This document shows, in pieces, positions 10,162-23,976 of a stretch of DNA of 64,000 nt. Origin of the DNA: Rhyacophila brunnea (taxonomy: Eukaryota; Arthropoda; Insecta; Trichoptera; Rhyacophilidae); the NCBI GenBank assembly GCA_022495005.1, contig JAGYXB010001104.1, positions 558,001 through 622,000 on the forward strand, in the 5' to 3' direction. A model generated the notes under the pieces. It saw only the letters and a list, made by a program, of their open reading frames with translations. It had not been told where the DNA came from and searched no databases. Position 1 is the first letter of the stretch; every line of letters starts with the position of its first letter. The translations under genes and the position numbers were made by a program.

Positions 10162-11285
10162 AGTATTATCTCGAATTCTGTCTATATAGCTGACCATCAT
10201 TTGTAATTTTTGAATCAAGTTAACAATAATAAGTACTTACCCCTGAATATATCCAAATTTTAGTAAGTACTTACACACTACTCGCACTTGCTAATAATTT
10301 GTAATTACACTGTTTTTTATTCATTAAATAATATACCTACAAAATTTCAGAATGTAGCATACGTTATCGAACATACCGAAACCATTTGCTCTTCAGAAAC
10401 ATACCTCAAGTTTAAAAAAAAAATATATTTATGTTTTTGGGGTGTTTCAAATTATGTATTTTCAATAATAAATGCTACATTCTTTAATCTTTTGTATTAT
10501 TTATTATTCATTTCTTCATTCTTAAACAATAGTTTAAAAATATAATTATTGTAATACTCAGAATTACTTCTAAAATTCACCTAGTACTATTTTAGAAGAC
10601 TAATAATTATTATCTGCCGAGATTAATTACTCATTCAGAATCATTAAATACTTTCAATGAACCAAGTCTATTAAACTCCGATATTGATTGATGAATCATT
10701 ACTCCTTTTTATGCTGTCAGAATACAATTTTATTTACAATGGTTCGATTCACTGGAAGAATTATTGTTTTTGCAATCTATACAAAGCTGTAGATGAATAA
10801 ATAATTATTTATGGAGTATGATCTTGATCAGATTATAGTATTTTTTAGTACATTCCTTTTGTTTATCTCTATTATATCTTGTAATATGTGCTAATAAAGT
10901 ATTGGTTGTTAAATAAAAATCTTTATAAAGAAATATTAATGAATTCTGCAAACGTTGACCTCTGCTTAATTAGTTGAAGGTTTGTGGGTAATGAATAAAA
11001 TTAATAATATTGTCTTAGGGTAATTGATATAATTTGATTTAAGTTTTGTACTTGGATCGTTTAATTTGTGTTGAATTTAATATATTGTTACCAAATCCAT
11101 GTCTTGTAACTGAATGTTATAAAAAATTCCAACTCTTCATGTTTCTACTTGTACTAGTACAATGTTGTTTTATTACATTGTGATGTTTTTAAACAGTAAG
11201 TCTTTGTTTGCTTTTCATTTGGCGGAAATTGAAATACCTTGGGTAATATAATTAGAATTAATTCGCATGAGTCATAGATGGGTGA

Positions 11286-11350
11286 GTGAATAAAAGGATA
11301 AGAGCACTCACCCGGACAGTGAAAGATGTGAGTTCGAATCTTATCGGTCC
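11286..11350 (+). repeat. tRNA-like SINE head
   Basis: GAGTTCGAATC near 11330 matches a pol III B box, and GATAAGAGCACTCACCC upstream is tRNA-like. It does not fold into a full cloverleaf by eye and is followed by T-rich DNA, so a SINE head or tRNA relic is more likely than a gene. Confidence 0.3.
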
Positions 11351-11531
11351 AACTTTTTCTAATATGTATCTTTCTTACATCAGTGTAGCCGTAGGTACTA
11401 TGATTTTGCTCTCATTTATATTTATTAATTGTCTAATAGTAAGTAATATTAAGTTTAGTATTATAATTTTACAGTAAATAAACCAAACACTAATTTTGAT
11501 GTAGCTATAATGAAAACTAGCCCATTATACC

Positions 11532-12099
11532 TAAAGTTGGGTATTTCCCGAGAAAATCCCAATCTCGAGATTCGGGATTTCCCGAAATGATGTAATTTTG
11601 AATTCTCGAGATTCGGAATTTCCAGAAAAGAATTATCGAGAATTCTCGAGATATCGGGAAATTAAAAAAAACCTGTAAAATCCTAAAATCAGTGTAAAAA
11701 CAGACGAATTCCAAAAAAATATGATTTTTTTTTTAATTTATGTAAGAAGACAAACAAAATAGAAGTAGGAAAACAAAAATAAGTCAAAACATTACTTATT
11801 AAAATAGGATTTTAAAAAACACAGACTGTCAATCGCTGAGTCGGCGTACGCTTTTGAGACAGAAAATTCCCTGATGTTACAAAAGTTGCGCCCATTTTGT
11901 GTCGACGTTGGCTTAATTGTGAAATGCCCCGATCAGTCTTTGAACGTTTTGTGTCTTCTGTCCACTTTTTACATATAGAAAATCATTTTTTCAATTAATA
12001 TTTCATAATAAAGAAATCCCGAATCCCGAGAAAAGATTCTCGAGATCCGGGAATGGAAAATCTCGAAAATTTCTCGAGAATTCCCGAAACCCAATTCTA
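11532..12099. mobile_element. hAT-type MITE with 8-bp target duplication
   Basis: The 8-bp ATTATACC occurs directly on both sides (11524-11531 and 12100-12107). The left end TAAAGTTGGGTATTTCCC and the reverse-complemented right end TAGAATTGGGTTTCGGG are inverted repeats. Subterminal CTCGAGA/TTCGGGA words are repeated several times at each end, as expected for transposase-binding arrays. The interior (about 300 bp) has no coding sequence. Length is 568 bp. Confidence 0.85.
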
Positions 12100-12107
12100 A
12101 TTATACC

Positions 12108-15100
12108 TGTGTTTTCAGAAAAAAGGTATAGGTAATTGTTAAATCTTGTGTGATTTACTGCTACAATTAACGTGAACAAATTTTAATGGCAAAATTGCTA
12201 CACACTTAACATACCAACATAATAAATGTTACATGGAATGATGAATTGCTAATGCGTATTTCGGTTGACAAAGCTTTCCAATTTCCCTATGCAAGGATAT
12301 TTAGTGCCATCTGCATTTCGCAATATGTCACGATTGCAGGGTTGATAAAATTTATTGCAATCCCAACATTTACCGTCGTAAGGATTCGTCAGCGAGTCGC
12401 CGGTGCACTATGGTGGGAAATTTAGCAATCACGTGGCATTGTTTGAATAAACAATGGGCAATTTGCTGCCTACGTTCGGCACTGTACCGCATGACTGTTT
12501 TGCCACCCACCGAAATCGTCCTACCCTGCATTTTACTATTGCAAAGCGTGTATCATAAAACGCCATCAAGTTATTCTCGTACACATGTAACATCTTCCTC
12601 TCTTCTCCTCTCCTCACTCCACAATGAAGTAGTGTCCTTTTCTGTTGTTACTGTAGGTAGGCACTTACATTTATTAGAAGCTATCCAGTCAGGAAGATAT
12701 TTAACCGGGACTTCGATTCTCATCAATGACAATTTCATAGTTCCATAATAATAATATGTTCAAGAAGTAAAGAGATAGATAGACAACAAATATCCTGAAA
12801 ACCTCTTCTTATATATAAATGGAGCCTGAATGTATGGAATTTTAGCAAAAAAAAAGGACCTCTGTTTCACCGATTAAGTAAAGTTAACCACAAGTGACTT
12901 CGAATTACATATTCATTGGCAGAGAACTTCATACCACTGCAATGACATTTGGGTGGGGTGGGGTGGGTTCATGTCAATTCATTTAAATTCATTTATCTTG
13001 AAATAAAAAAAAAAATCGCAGATCCCCGAGTTAGAACGTGTCCGGAAACTTGTACCTATGCAGTTAGCCGTGAAATGTTGTATCGGAAATATATGGCCGG
13101 AAATATATTAACGACCGTCCAACCTCTTTGGGTCGTATAGTACTGACATAAAATTCATGTCTACATAGAACACGGCTCTTGTCGGTTTACACTTTACAGG
13201 AAGCCAGCAGCAAACAAATTTTGAAAATAGCCTATATACTGGATTATTTGTTAGGTTAGGTTAGGTTTTCATTCTTGAATTCATGAATTTTGCGAAAATC
13301 AGCTATGAAAATTGAATTATTGTTCATATTCGATCTAATAAAATTGGAGACCGTATAGTATACAGTCATGTCTTTCCGATAGAAAACTCACGGCAAACTG
13401 TGCCACGGTGAAATGTTTTACCTACAATTTACATGTAACCGAGTTAGATAACTATATTATGTAGAAGTGTTATGTGATTTTGTTAAACCTGTGTATTATT
13501 ATTATAACCAATATCATTAATATCGACTGAAATCTACATCGAAGGGCTAAAAAATTGTCAATGTAACGATTTTTTTTTATTTGTTGTATTTTCAATAATC
13601 CATTGCTTTCGTAAGATATCACAATTATTTCTGATGTGAAATTTATGCGAATTTCCACCCGAGAATATGCGTACAGAAAGTGGGCCAAGTTCCACCCGAG
13701 TTTTAGCGCCATAGAAGAAGAAGAATGAGTTTACGAGACACAATTTGAAAGATTTCATAGGCCAGCACTATCAGAATAGACTTATTAGATTGTATCGTGG
13801 CAAGGGAAATAAATCACTTTGCGGGGAACAAAAAATAAAAACATTGTATCAGTCAAGTTTAGTATCCGGCTGCGTCGTGGGAATCTCAGTAATCCCAGAT
13901 GTACGTACTGCAGTAAATATTATGGGAAAAAAAATATTATGAGGCGTCTTTATTGAGTACGTATAATCTATAGAGTGAGTTATTAAAATGCCCGACGTCT
14001 TGGTTCAGTAGTGTGTTAATTCATTGTATTTTCATTATTGAAAAGTTACTTATTTAACAACTCAGGAGCGTTAGAATTAATTATAGTATTATCAGGTAAA
14101 GTTTATAGTCGTTTGTTGTCTCGGTTGAATGTCGCAATCTCCAATAAGTAGGAACTGGAACTACAAACGTTTTGTTACTCTCAATGATTCTGTGCTGCAC
14201 TCTGCTGCAATGAGGACCGCATTGGTAGGCAGAAGCTCGTGGCGTCCTTCACCTAGTGTGACTCCAGCGAGTCACTAGCTGTCCACGTCCTCGTGGTCCT
14301 TCAAATTTTGCCGGTGACTTCCACCAATTTCAAAGTGTTGGCATTCTTGCTGGCAATATCCAAGTAGGTATGTTTCACGCACACCACTGATACCAGGCAT
14401 GTCCAACTTCAACTGGGCTGTGATCTACTACCCTAGCGATACTGGTAGCGATATACCACAGTCGCCCATTGTCATTTTTCAACTTAAACAAACATTATTA
14501 TTCTAGTTTAGTAAGTTTTGTACTATTCCATTTGAGTCGTTTTTTGCGACCCCGGTTTAAACATTATTATATTTAGTCGAGGATAATAAGGCTTTTTAAA
14601 TGAAACAACAACACTAGACTAATAATTGTCTTTCACCATTACAAAGAAATGCTCAATTTCCCATTCGTCGTGAAAATGAAATTGGTCTTCTTTTGGGCAC
14701 TCATAGCATTTATTGTCTAACTATTATCCTAATATGCAAAGAGCCTACTGCGCGACTGTAAGGACACTATTGTGTCAGGCCATGAGTGATGCAATGCGAA
14801 TCAAGTGATACGGCGAAGTCACGCGGGTTTCCTCATGGTTAATTTACATTTTCACTATTCAATTCCTATGGACTTATGGTGTGATTGCGTGTTGGATATA
14901 TCCGACCTATACATTATACTAGCTATGCGACTCCTATAATATAACGATGCATCAGTCCGCTAGGCTATCCGTGGAATTCGTATTATCTTGACCAAGCGGC
15001 CAGCATCATATCTCAAAAGCGTCCAGACGTTCTCTGTCTCCTGCTTTCAGTGTCCATATTATTTCTGCACCATGATGGCGTATGGAAATGACAAGCGATA

Positions 15101-18100
15101 TTGTTTGACTAGATACGTGTAAGAAGTCTTGGGGTGATAACCCAGCATGGCGGTTATTATGATTTAACCTATGGAAATTTTAGGTTAACAATGAATACTG
15201 TGAACTGTGAAGTAATGTGTACGTCCAATAAAGAGTTTTGACCATAATTAGAGGACTTAATGACGTGATTACAGCATATATTAGAAAATATAGTACTCTG
15301 TACATTGGCGGGTTTAATGATGGCAGCTGTTTTGACATCTCGTAATAATACGTATGTATGGCTTAATGTTGTTTAAATTTTTGTGTGATTGTCTAATTAT
15401 TCTCAATAGTGGTGGTATATTGTATATAAACAATAGCCGGCTCTCACGTCTAAACTCACCTCGTCTGCCGCACAGCCATAAATCAAACCTTCCAAGAACA
15501 GCGATCCAGTGTTGAATATGAAGATCTACCATGCAGATCTACCTAGCTACAGTCGCACGTAACCTTCGAAACACATAGATATTTAGATGCGGCGATCGGG
15601 GAGCCGGTATAGGAATGACAAATTAATTCATACGTGTTTGTATGCATTGACGTCTTCGACTCGGAGCCCGAGAAGCATGCAACTTAACGATTGTAACAGC
15701 AGATGTTTTTTTCTAACTCATGCGACCAAACTGTAGAGCTCCATTTGGCAAGTGTGTTTTGTGAATAACGATGACATCACATCGATGTATTCGACACGCA
15801 ACATGCGAGTTTTGATGTGAGAGCCGGCTTATGATTGTAACACACATGCGAAACGTTTTTTTATCTCGATAATGCAGTCTAAAAGTGAAATTCACCAAAA
15901 ATTAATCTGCAATACGAAATGACTGGCAACTTACTGAATCAGTAAGTATCCTTTTTTATACATATTTTGGCGCAGTCTTAATAAAATAATATATTCTTTG
16001 TCGTTTTTTATTATCCACCTATATAAAATCTAAAATAATGCCTCCATAGTGTTGCCACGTTTTTTTTTTATTATTACGTTGTTATTTTTGTAAAATAAAC
16101 CAATATCGTTAGATCTTACGCCATTACTCACACACGCCCCATCAGTTTTATTAGCTATAATGGGGGCTCGGTGGCTGAAAAGAGGGTTCAACTATTTCTA
16201 CTTGAATTAACAGTGGCGTGACAAATTTAATACTCGTAATCCCCACTGCACATAAAACAAATTTCTATACAAATATATTATTATATGTATGTTTTATTTA
16301 ATATATCTATATATTATTATATACATTTCGAAATTCTATATCTGAAGCCGAGAGGTAAAGTGGGTTAATCGAATAAAGCATTTTTTCAGTCGAGTGAAAA
16401 AAATATTATATCATTGTTTTCGTTCACCATTCGTTGATTTAGCGATGAATTTGTACGTAGGTAACTTGTTACAGTATAATAATATGCAATGCATTTTAAA
16501 TAAGATTATTTTCTTTTGATACTTTCTCGTATATAGATACTTAGCTACGTTTGATCTAAGGATTGAGAACACTCATCTATGTTCTTTCTAGTTTAGTTAT
16601 AATAAACTCATCTTATCTACTTCCTGTAAACGTTTCTTTACGCACTTAACTCATCTGTACCAGCGCCAAGATGGCAATCGTCCAGTCTCCAGTCGTCCAG
16701 GTGTCGCAGCCAAATCGTCACAGTATTGTCGTGTTTACCTACTATGATTAAGTTTTCACAGTTTTTGTTGATAAATCAATGATAATTTATTGAATTATTT
16801 TTTTCTATCGAATTTATGAAACGAAAAGAGACATTTTATCATCTTATTAAAGCAATAAATTATTGTATAATAATTTATGTAAACAACCTCATTATTCTAC
16901 AAACCGCATTGGCCCTGGCTTCCTTTACAAACTGCACTCTACTTTGCACCTTGTTGTGATAATTTCTGACTCCGAGAAATTGAAGATATTTTTCCATTTT
17001 CCCCGGCCATATAAATAACAATATATGTACGATACTATTGATTCATATTATTTATATGACAATACAAAGACTACTTTTCTATAAAACCTATACGTATTCT
17101 ACAATTTACAGGAAAAAAATAAATGATGAAAACATTCTTGATTGACATTGATTCAAATATCCTCGGAATACCGCATCACGTTCGTTCCGGATCTCGTGGA
17201 AAATTTCATTTTATACACCGGAAACGGTGGATATATTCGTGGTACAACACGGAGTAAAATAGTTAAATATGACAATTTTGTTTTTAATCAAGGGATATTA
17301 GAGATTACCTGGGGTGGGACCTGGCTTTTTCTTACAGCTCTCTCCATAAGTCCTTAACCATTTCAGCGCCCCAAGTATACAGTACATACCACCATTTAGT
17401 TGTTCAATCTTTGACCTGTTTCTTCTGTGCACTAAACGATTGTTCTGTAATCTCTTTTGCCCCATTGTCATTCGCATGACTGAACTGTGCTGCAATCTTT
17501 GTGCGGGCCGTAAAGATCACCTTCTTCTTACACCATATCCGCTCCTCATTTAGAGCATACTATAGATTAGACAACACACGGCGTCTCTCCATATATTCGT
17601 TTCCAACTGTTGTCATAAACTGAACTCTCATTGGTATAAGTATACTGGCATGTTTAAAATAATAATTATACCAACACAATGAATTGCAAAGTACGAAGAA
17701 TTAACGCTCATGTACCTCAAGGGAAACCGCACCCTGTCACCCCGGGCGGAACATACGCGTAAGTTAGTCACCCGACATAATCTATTACTGTGGTCCGAAT
17801 GAACTCGAATATTACTTACGAGTCTTTAGAGAATGTATTGCTACCCGGCTAATAGGGTGACGGGAAAATTATTGTTTTATTAAGTATATTTTGTAGGAAG
17901 ACTTTTCGAATGTTGAATGAACTTGAAAGTCTCACACTATTATATGCAAGAACAGAAAACGTATCTAAAATTTGCAAACGTCGATATTGATATTTCGACA
18001 ATATTATTACGGTTTTTTATCCATTCGGTATGTTTAGGTTGACTGATTCAAAAATTCACAAAAAGATTGTATTTTTGAAGTTATACTTCTTTTAGGGCGT

Positions 18101-18911
18101 TTGGTAGAGATTGAAATTGAGAGCTGCGCGCGCACACCATTACGAAAGTGAGCGACAGTATGAAGTTAGCTGCGAACCAGTCAACTGTATACAAACGCAA
18201 GTTTGATAGTAGAATTGTTCCTAGGCAACGAATTTATTATTGTCGGCCATTTGAAATTCCTTACGTAATCAAACGATTAAACGTCAGAGTGAAAAATAAA
18301 AACAATGAGAAATAATTATATAACTTAGTAATACATATAAGTTAAAGTTTATAGAAATAAACCAACGGCGCTCCAATAAGCGGCCCTTTTTCTTGAGTGT
18401 GTAATTTAACAAGATATTTAAGAGCTAGTCAAAGAATCTAGGTTATCACAAGTGTTGTTTTTGTTTTGTTACGCCAAAAAAAGTATAACTTCTAACGCAC
18501 GTACCTACATAAGTACACGCATCGATTTTTTTGTTTTATTAGTATGTGCAAAATACAACATGCAGTCAATAAATTGTATAATGGAATAGGTAAACACTAA
18601 ATATACGAGCCAGACCAAATAGGTAGCTACCTAAAAGCTAACTCAATTAATAACGTAACAGGCGTTCGTTTAATACTTCAACGTTATCGTAATAAAATAT
18701 CGTTAGTAAATTTAATGTATAGTCTGCCGTAAATGGATAATATAAACATAATATGTCTGGTTATTAAACATCTCAGAAACAATATAATTATATTTATTAT
18801 GTACAGGTATTAAGACATGCACACTCAGTGATAGTGGAAAGTTACATAAAATACAATCATAGTGTTGTATTGCTTGTCTCTAACATTTAGAGTCTCTGCC
18901 CGTTACGACGG
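12108..18911. other. 6.8 kb AT-rich region with no gene recognised
   Basis: No exon with convincing protein features was found on either strand. A lone hAT-like end (CAGGCATGTCCAACTTCAAC) lies at 14397, and GGTTAGGTTAGGTT, common in insect DNA, lies at 13254. A short copy of the dispersed repeat is at 14513-14559. Confidence 0.5.
14513..14559 (-). repeat. Short third copy of the hammerhead-like dispersed repeat
   Basis: AAGTTTTGTACTATTCCATT followed by GAGTCGTTTTTTGCGACCCC matches the start of the copies at 59668 and 5206. The CUGANGA part is missing. Confidence 0.6.
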
Positions 18912-19118
18912 CCAGCCGCTGCAACTCGGCGCAACGGCTATTGGGTGAGCATAACCATCCGTAGTCCGTATAGATTATGTACTGTCTGGGTACGAAGGGA
19001 GAGGAAGCGAGGTAAAGCTGTGATGCGGTGATGTGAGGTATGCATGGGACCACTGAGTGTCGAAAACGTTTGGTGGTTAGCCCAACTACCAGTCGTTGCG
19101 CCGAGTTGCAGCGGCTGG
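18912..19118. mobile_element. GC-rich inverted-repeat MITE
   Basis: The left arm CCAGCCGCTGCAACTCGGCG is matched exactly by the reverse complement of the right arm, and pairing continues more weakly inward (CAACG-CT, GGG, AACCA). The element is 207 bp and much richer in GC than its flanks. No clear target duplication was found, so superfamily is unassigned. Confidence 0.7.
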
Positions 19119-19392
19119 ATTACCGTTTTATGATGTCAACTTGTGTGTGTGTGCATAGTCTCTTGAGAATTGCATTCATGTACAGAACATTGTTCGCTGT
19201 ATCCCGGGATTGGGAAACAATTTAAATTATTTTTTTCAGAGTTTAAATACCAAATCAATATGAGTAGAGGAGTAGACGATAATAAACGAAATAAAGGTTT
19301 AGTACAATCTCAAATTTATTAATTTTGTTATGATTGGTCAGGGAGGAAGCTTTATAGTATATATAAAGAGTTCATTATTACCACGTTTTTCT

Positions 19393-19885
19393 TAGCTCGT
19401 ATTCTTGTTTGTCCGGTGGTTGTTTATCCAGTACAAATCTTGCAATCGATTTTTAACTAAATTCCCGAATAGCTAGACATTTGAAACTTTTAGAATATAT
19501 CAGAACACGATGCCAATGCATTCTTTTAATACGTTTAGCCATCTTTGAGTAGAATTGAATTCATTTTCAGTTAATTCTGTTTTGTATGAAAAGTTATTTC
19601 GGGAGAAAATCCGTACTTAATCCAATCCACTATTATTGGTTGCTATGGGCAAAGTAGCAACTAAATTATTAATATACCTATACGTGCGTTACTATAAAAA
19701 TCAAAATGACATTTCAGTATTCTATATTTGTTTGTTTGTTGCAAAATAGCAAAAAAATGATTTGTTGACAATTGTCTTATTTGTCCTAAATTATTAATAC
19801 ATAGAATTGTCAAGTTTATATAATTCAACAGAAAATTTAATAACGTGGTATATAAAAAGTTCTTTTTATCTTGTAATTATTTTAC
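19393..19885 (-). repeat. Dispersed repeat, copy B (inverted to 9265-9740)
   Basis: Reverse-orientated partner of the 9.3 kb copy. Recognisable on + by TCTTGTTTGTCCGGTGGTTG, CTTGCAATCGATTTTTAACT and the far end TATATAAAAAGTTCTTTTTA. It has small insertions relative to copy A. Confidence 0.75.
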
Positions 19886-22800
19886 AATGAATCTTAAAGG
19901 AGTCTTCGAGTTCGAGCTGAATTCATAATTATTGTGATGTAAATTAATAACGTCCTTACACAATTAATATCTTGAAATATTATTATTTAATCGTTATTTT
20001 TCAATAATTATGAGAATATTAGTCAGTTATAATTGATTGCCACAGTGTTTTGTTTAGAAACTTACCATTTTCTTGTAATATTTTTTTTCTATTTGACGAA
20101 ACTACGCTATTTTTGACAAATATAATTATAACAAATCCCAGGTTTCTAATACATTTTCAATCCCTGGTTTGAAAAGCCTATTAGGTATAATAATTTAATT
20201 TTCAGTGCAAATAATATATTATATTTTAAGTTGTTTTACAAATTTACAACGTGCATTTTGCAGTTAACATCCCAGTCACACCTTAAATAAGACCATTGCA
20301 CGAATATATAATAATATATATTATTTTGTGATGATGTGTGTGTAAACTATGTATTATATTTGTTATAACTTATAACACTGTGTCCGTAAAGTCACCCTCT
20401 TCGTAATATATTGTCAATTCAAGTTTTCACCTTGTATCAGAAACTTGAGCATTTTCTTCCTCAAGTCTTCAATATATCTAGGTAATATTACAAATTACAA
20501 CTTTATTATTGAATAGGTACTTTCGCGACAATAAACAATTCACACATTGGGGGTAATCCAGTACGCCAAACATAGGATTATACAACGTTTTCCAAAAACT
20601 TTTTCCTTAACTATGTTATCAAGCTGACAAATTATGAATTTGATAAAAAGGTGACACCCTCACATTATTATGTTATAGAGACAATGGTGCAATGCGCAAA
20701 GAACGACGCTAATGTCTAGAATCTAGATTGTATAGAATGTGTTTGCGGTTAAAATGTAGGTACCTATCTCAATTTTTATGAAATATAATATTATTCTCTA
20801 TTGATTCAGTGATAAATTGTTAAGTAGGTACCTACTCTTAGCCGAGTGTCACATCTACTCAACTGCAACACGCCGAATATATTTTTGGCTCGAATGTGAG
20901 ATTTTATTTTAAAAAAAAAAAACAGCTGTTGGCACAAGTAACAAATTCCACTCGTCGGGGGGTAAATTCAGCATAATTGTAGAAGCTGATTTTTCATTCG
21001 TTTCGGCTAGCCGCATGTCGTCACTGTCCTGGTATAATATATTTGCTTGTGCGCACGGAAGACAGTTGTAACATTGCGCCCGATTTTGATTTATGGACAT
21101 ATTTTCTATGGAGTATGGAGACTATTTTCAACGTGGCGTTTCAACAATTTTTCTATTTTCTAACGGTTTGTGCCCTTATTTATACAGTTAGTGTATAGTG
21201 GGTTTGTTTTTATTTATTATTTTACTGTACTGTGAACTAATTCTATCCTCATCCAGATAATATATTGGTTGAATAAAATCGAATAAATAATATCAATACT
21301 GATTGTAAAAAGTTTGAATATGCAAGAAATTTATTGTTAACTTTTTTAAAACACTGTGTGCCACAGGTATGACGATACCTTTAGAACTGGCGAATGTTTA
21401 TGATATCTTTTATATCGGACAATGCTCTGTTGTAAACCACAGGCGTGGATAATAATTTCGCTTTGCGAATATTGAAATGGAGATCCCACTAAAGAAGTCA
21501 GTTTCATACAGCAAGTCAAATCATATTCAGTAGACCAAAGAGTAATTTTGCAGTGAGTGTAGGCGTATATTATTTTATGAGAATTGAGAGATTTCGAAAG
21601 CCTTTGACCAAAAGCGTAAAAATAGATTGTCAGCGGGTAAATATGATGAAAGTATAAATTCATACTTACCACCAGTACCTGAAATTTCATGTTTGCAACT
21701 TTGTTTACTATTTAGATATCACTTTATTAAAACGTCATTAAGCAGAATATTCCATATAGCATAACGTCCACTAAAGCACGCTTGCGGGGGCGCTCGCGCA
21801 TTTTCTATGTGAATCATCGAAAATACAACGTAATCAAATACGCCAGCGCACACTGGACTTGACGACGCATTGTGCCCGCCTGCCCCATGAGTCATCGTTT
21901 TTTGGCTTCTCGGCGATACGAATTAACGAAAATACAACGTAGTCCATTCATTGAACACGGCAAGCAAAATCACGCTCCTCGAAGCGTCGTCGATAAGACG
22001 GGCGAGAAGCCATTATTTAAGAACAGTGAAGTCTTTGTTTCGTTATTGCGTATCCGATATTAATTACAAGCCCCGAGAAATTTAATAATATTTTTATTGC
22101 TTTGTTATGAGAGATGCTGATAAAAATAGTTATTTTGTGCTCCTTGAGTGAAGGGTAATGCGCGGGTGGGAGGGGGCCTACTCAGTAGTGAGCGCACCGA
22201 ACGCTTTTTTGGTGGGCTATGCCTATGATTTTATAGTTAGGGGGGGGGGGGGTAATTCAACTCCGCGTTCTGAAAAAAAATCAGATGACTAAGTAGGTAT
22301 AGTTACATGATAGATTTATACTTTACTTACAACACATGATGATACAGAGCGGTCGGCGAAGCGACTTGCTCGGGCGGAGACTGAAACTGATTAGGGAAGA
22401 ACGACACCGGGTATGTCCTAAGAAAACCATTGAGGCAAACAACGGCCATTTCGAATTTTATAAGATAGATGGAAATTAAACGGAATGCTGCGTAAAAAAA
22501 GTAACTAAATTCGTCACCAAAACAATGCATTAGTTTTCATTCTTGACATGCATTATTCTGTAGGTAACAGTGCCTATCAATATTTCTGTAATCTACGAAT
22601 ATTATATAGGTACCTACCTAATGATTTTTACAGAATTCAGAAAAGTTTCATTACCACATGACCAGATCACCACTCGGGGTTGACTCAGAAACGAAATATT
22701 ATGTACAATTTATACAATAGGTTGGTACATATCAAATTTGTATAGTTTCTTAATAATATTTTTTTCACTATGCTACGTATTCGAAATTGTTTTGCGAATT

Positions 22801-22961
22801 ATTGCAGTGCCATTTTCTTGTATCAGATTACAATCAAAATGAATAATGTGTTGTCGCGAAGGAAAGGTATCATTGTAGGTAACTTACCTGTACTAAAAGT
22901 GAGTCATGCTCGTAACATTGCAATTAAAATAGATACCTACATATTGATGCACTGACTGTAG
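19886..22961. other. AT-rich region with no gene recognised
   Basis: No coding exon seen. A run of about 14 G occurs near 22230-22244, and the 21780-22060 stretch is locally GC-richer but gives no recognisable protein in any frame. Confidence 0.5.
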
Positions 22962-22969
22962 CTATGGCC

Positions 22970-23968
22970 CAGTGTTGCAATGTCTACTGAAATTTCAGTA
23001 GATCTACTGATTTTTATGCCAATATAGGTACTGAATTTTTTGTTCGATATTCAAGAAATCTACTGATATTTGGGTTTTTCTATATGTATAAGTTAACTGA
23101 TGATTATTTTAATATTTAACAAATTTGAAATGATAACGCTATAGAGGAAGACCCCGTGCGAGATGGCAAGACGACATCATAAAAACAGCGGGCCCAAAGT
23201 CCAGTCCAGTGGGACTCTTTGGAGGAGGCCTTCACCCGAAGAGGGGTTCTTACAAACCAAACAAACTAATTACATACCTCTGTCTAATTTATAAACATTA
23301 TCTAATAGTATTATATACAAAATAAAAAATCTTAATATAGGTATATATGTATTATACAAAAATAATAATAATTAATTTTATATAAACTAGAAAATAAGTA
23401 GATAATACAATCATAGATAGATATATATACATACTATATATATTCATAGGTTATATATTATATATTCATTAGATATAGTCAATTAACTGTCATTTACTTT
23501 TGTTTGTAAGAAATAAAAAGGCTTTTTTATTTTTTATTTTATTTATATTGTAACGCTTCTAAATGAACAAAGAAAACATTGTATCCCTACTTAAGAGTGC
23601 CATTTTACCCACTGACATCATCATTTTTATAATAAATTATATTTTTTTAATAATTGTTAGGTATTGTTTTCCATATAACAATATAATCTATGCGGTGATG
23701 TGTGTAACCAACAAATAAAATTTAATGAAGTTGAACGATTAGAACAAGAGGGATTATTCCAAAATTTCAATCAGTTTACAAAGGGCTCCTGTCTACTGAA
23801 TACATAGTTGTATTATTTTTTTTTTCATAAGTATTATACGACCATATTCTGAAGTGCATGAAAGTCGTTATCTGCACGATGTGAGTTCTCTCCATATTTT
23901 TAAATCAAATCTACTGATTTTTTTTGTCAAAATCTACTGAAATTTTTAATTTTGATTTGGCAACACTG
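22970..23968. mobile_element. hAT element with exact 8-bp target duplication
   Basis: CTATGGCC occurs directly at 22962-22969 and 23969-23976. Ends are CAGTGTTGCAATGTCTACTG and, reverse-complemented, CAGTGTTGCCAAATCAAAAT. Subterminal ATCTACTGA/TCAGTAGAT words recur at both ends. No hAT transposase is present, and the interior holds a LINE tail fragment and AT-rich filler. Length is 999 bp. A lone similar end (CAGTGTTGCCAACTTTC) lies at 46935. Confidence 0.88.
23145..23275 (+). pseudogene. LINE reverse-transcriptase 3' tail nested in the hAT element
   Basis: Reads RGRPRARWQDDIIKTAG, then, after a shift, EEAFTRRGVL. This is the C-terminal tail seen in RTE-like endonuclease/reverse-transcriptase polyproteins (RGRPR-RW-DDI-K-AG ... 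W--LEEAF). Only about 40 codons remain, followed by AT-rich sequence that may be the LINE 3' UTR. It lies wholly inside the hAT element, so it either inserted there or was carried by it. Confidence 0.7.
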
Positions 23969-23976
23969 CTATGGCC

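Larger units (their letters stand above)
9745..11500. other. AT-rich stretch with short SINE debris
   Basis: No coding sequence recognised. Besides the separately listed palindrome and SINE pieces, a tract at 10395-10465 resembles the tail of the SINE-like repeat at 58900 (a T-rich run, then GGTGTTTCAAATT). Confidence 0.45.

Noticed and set aside
13254..13269. TTAGG-like telomeric repeat
   Set aside because: Only about three units of GGTTA are present; such short runs are common in insect DNA.
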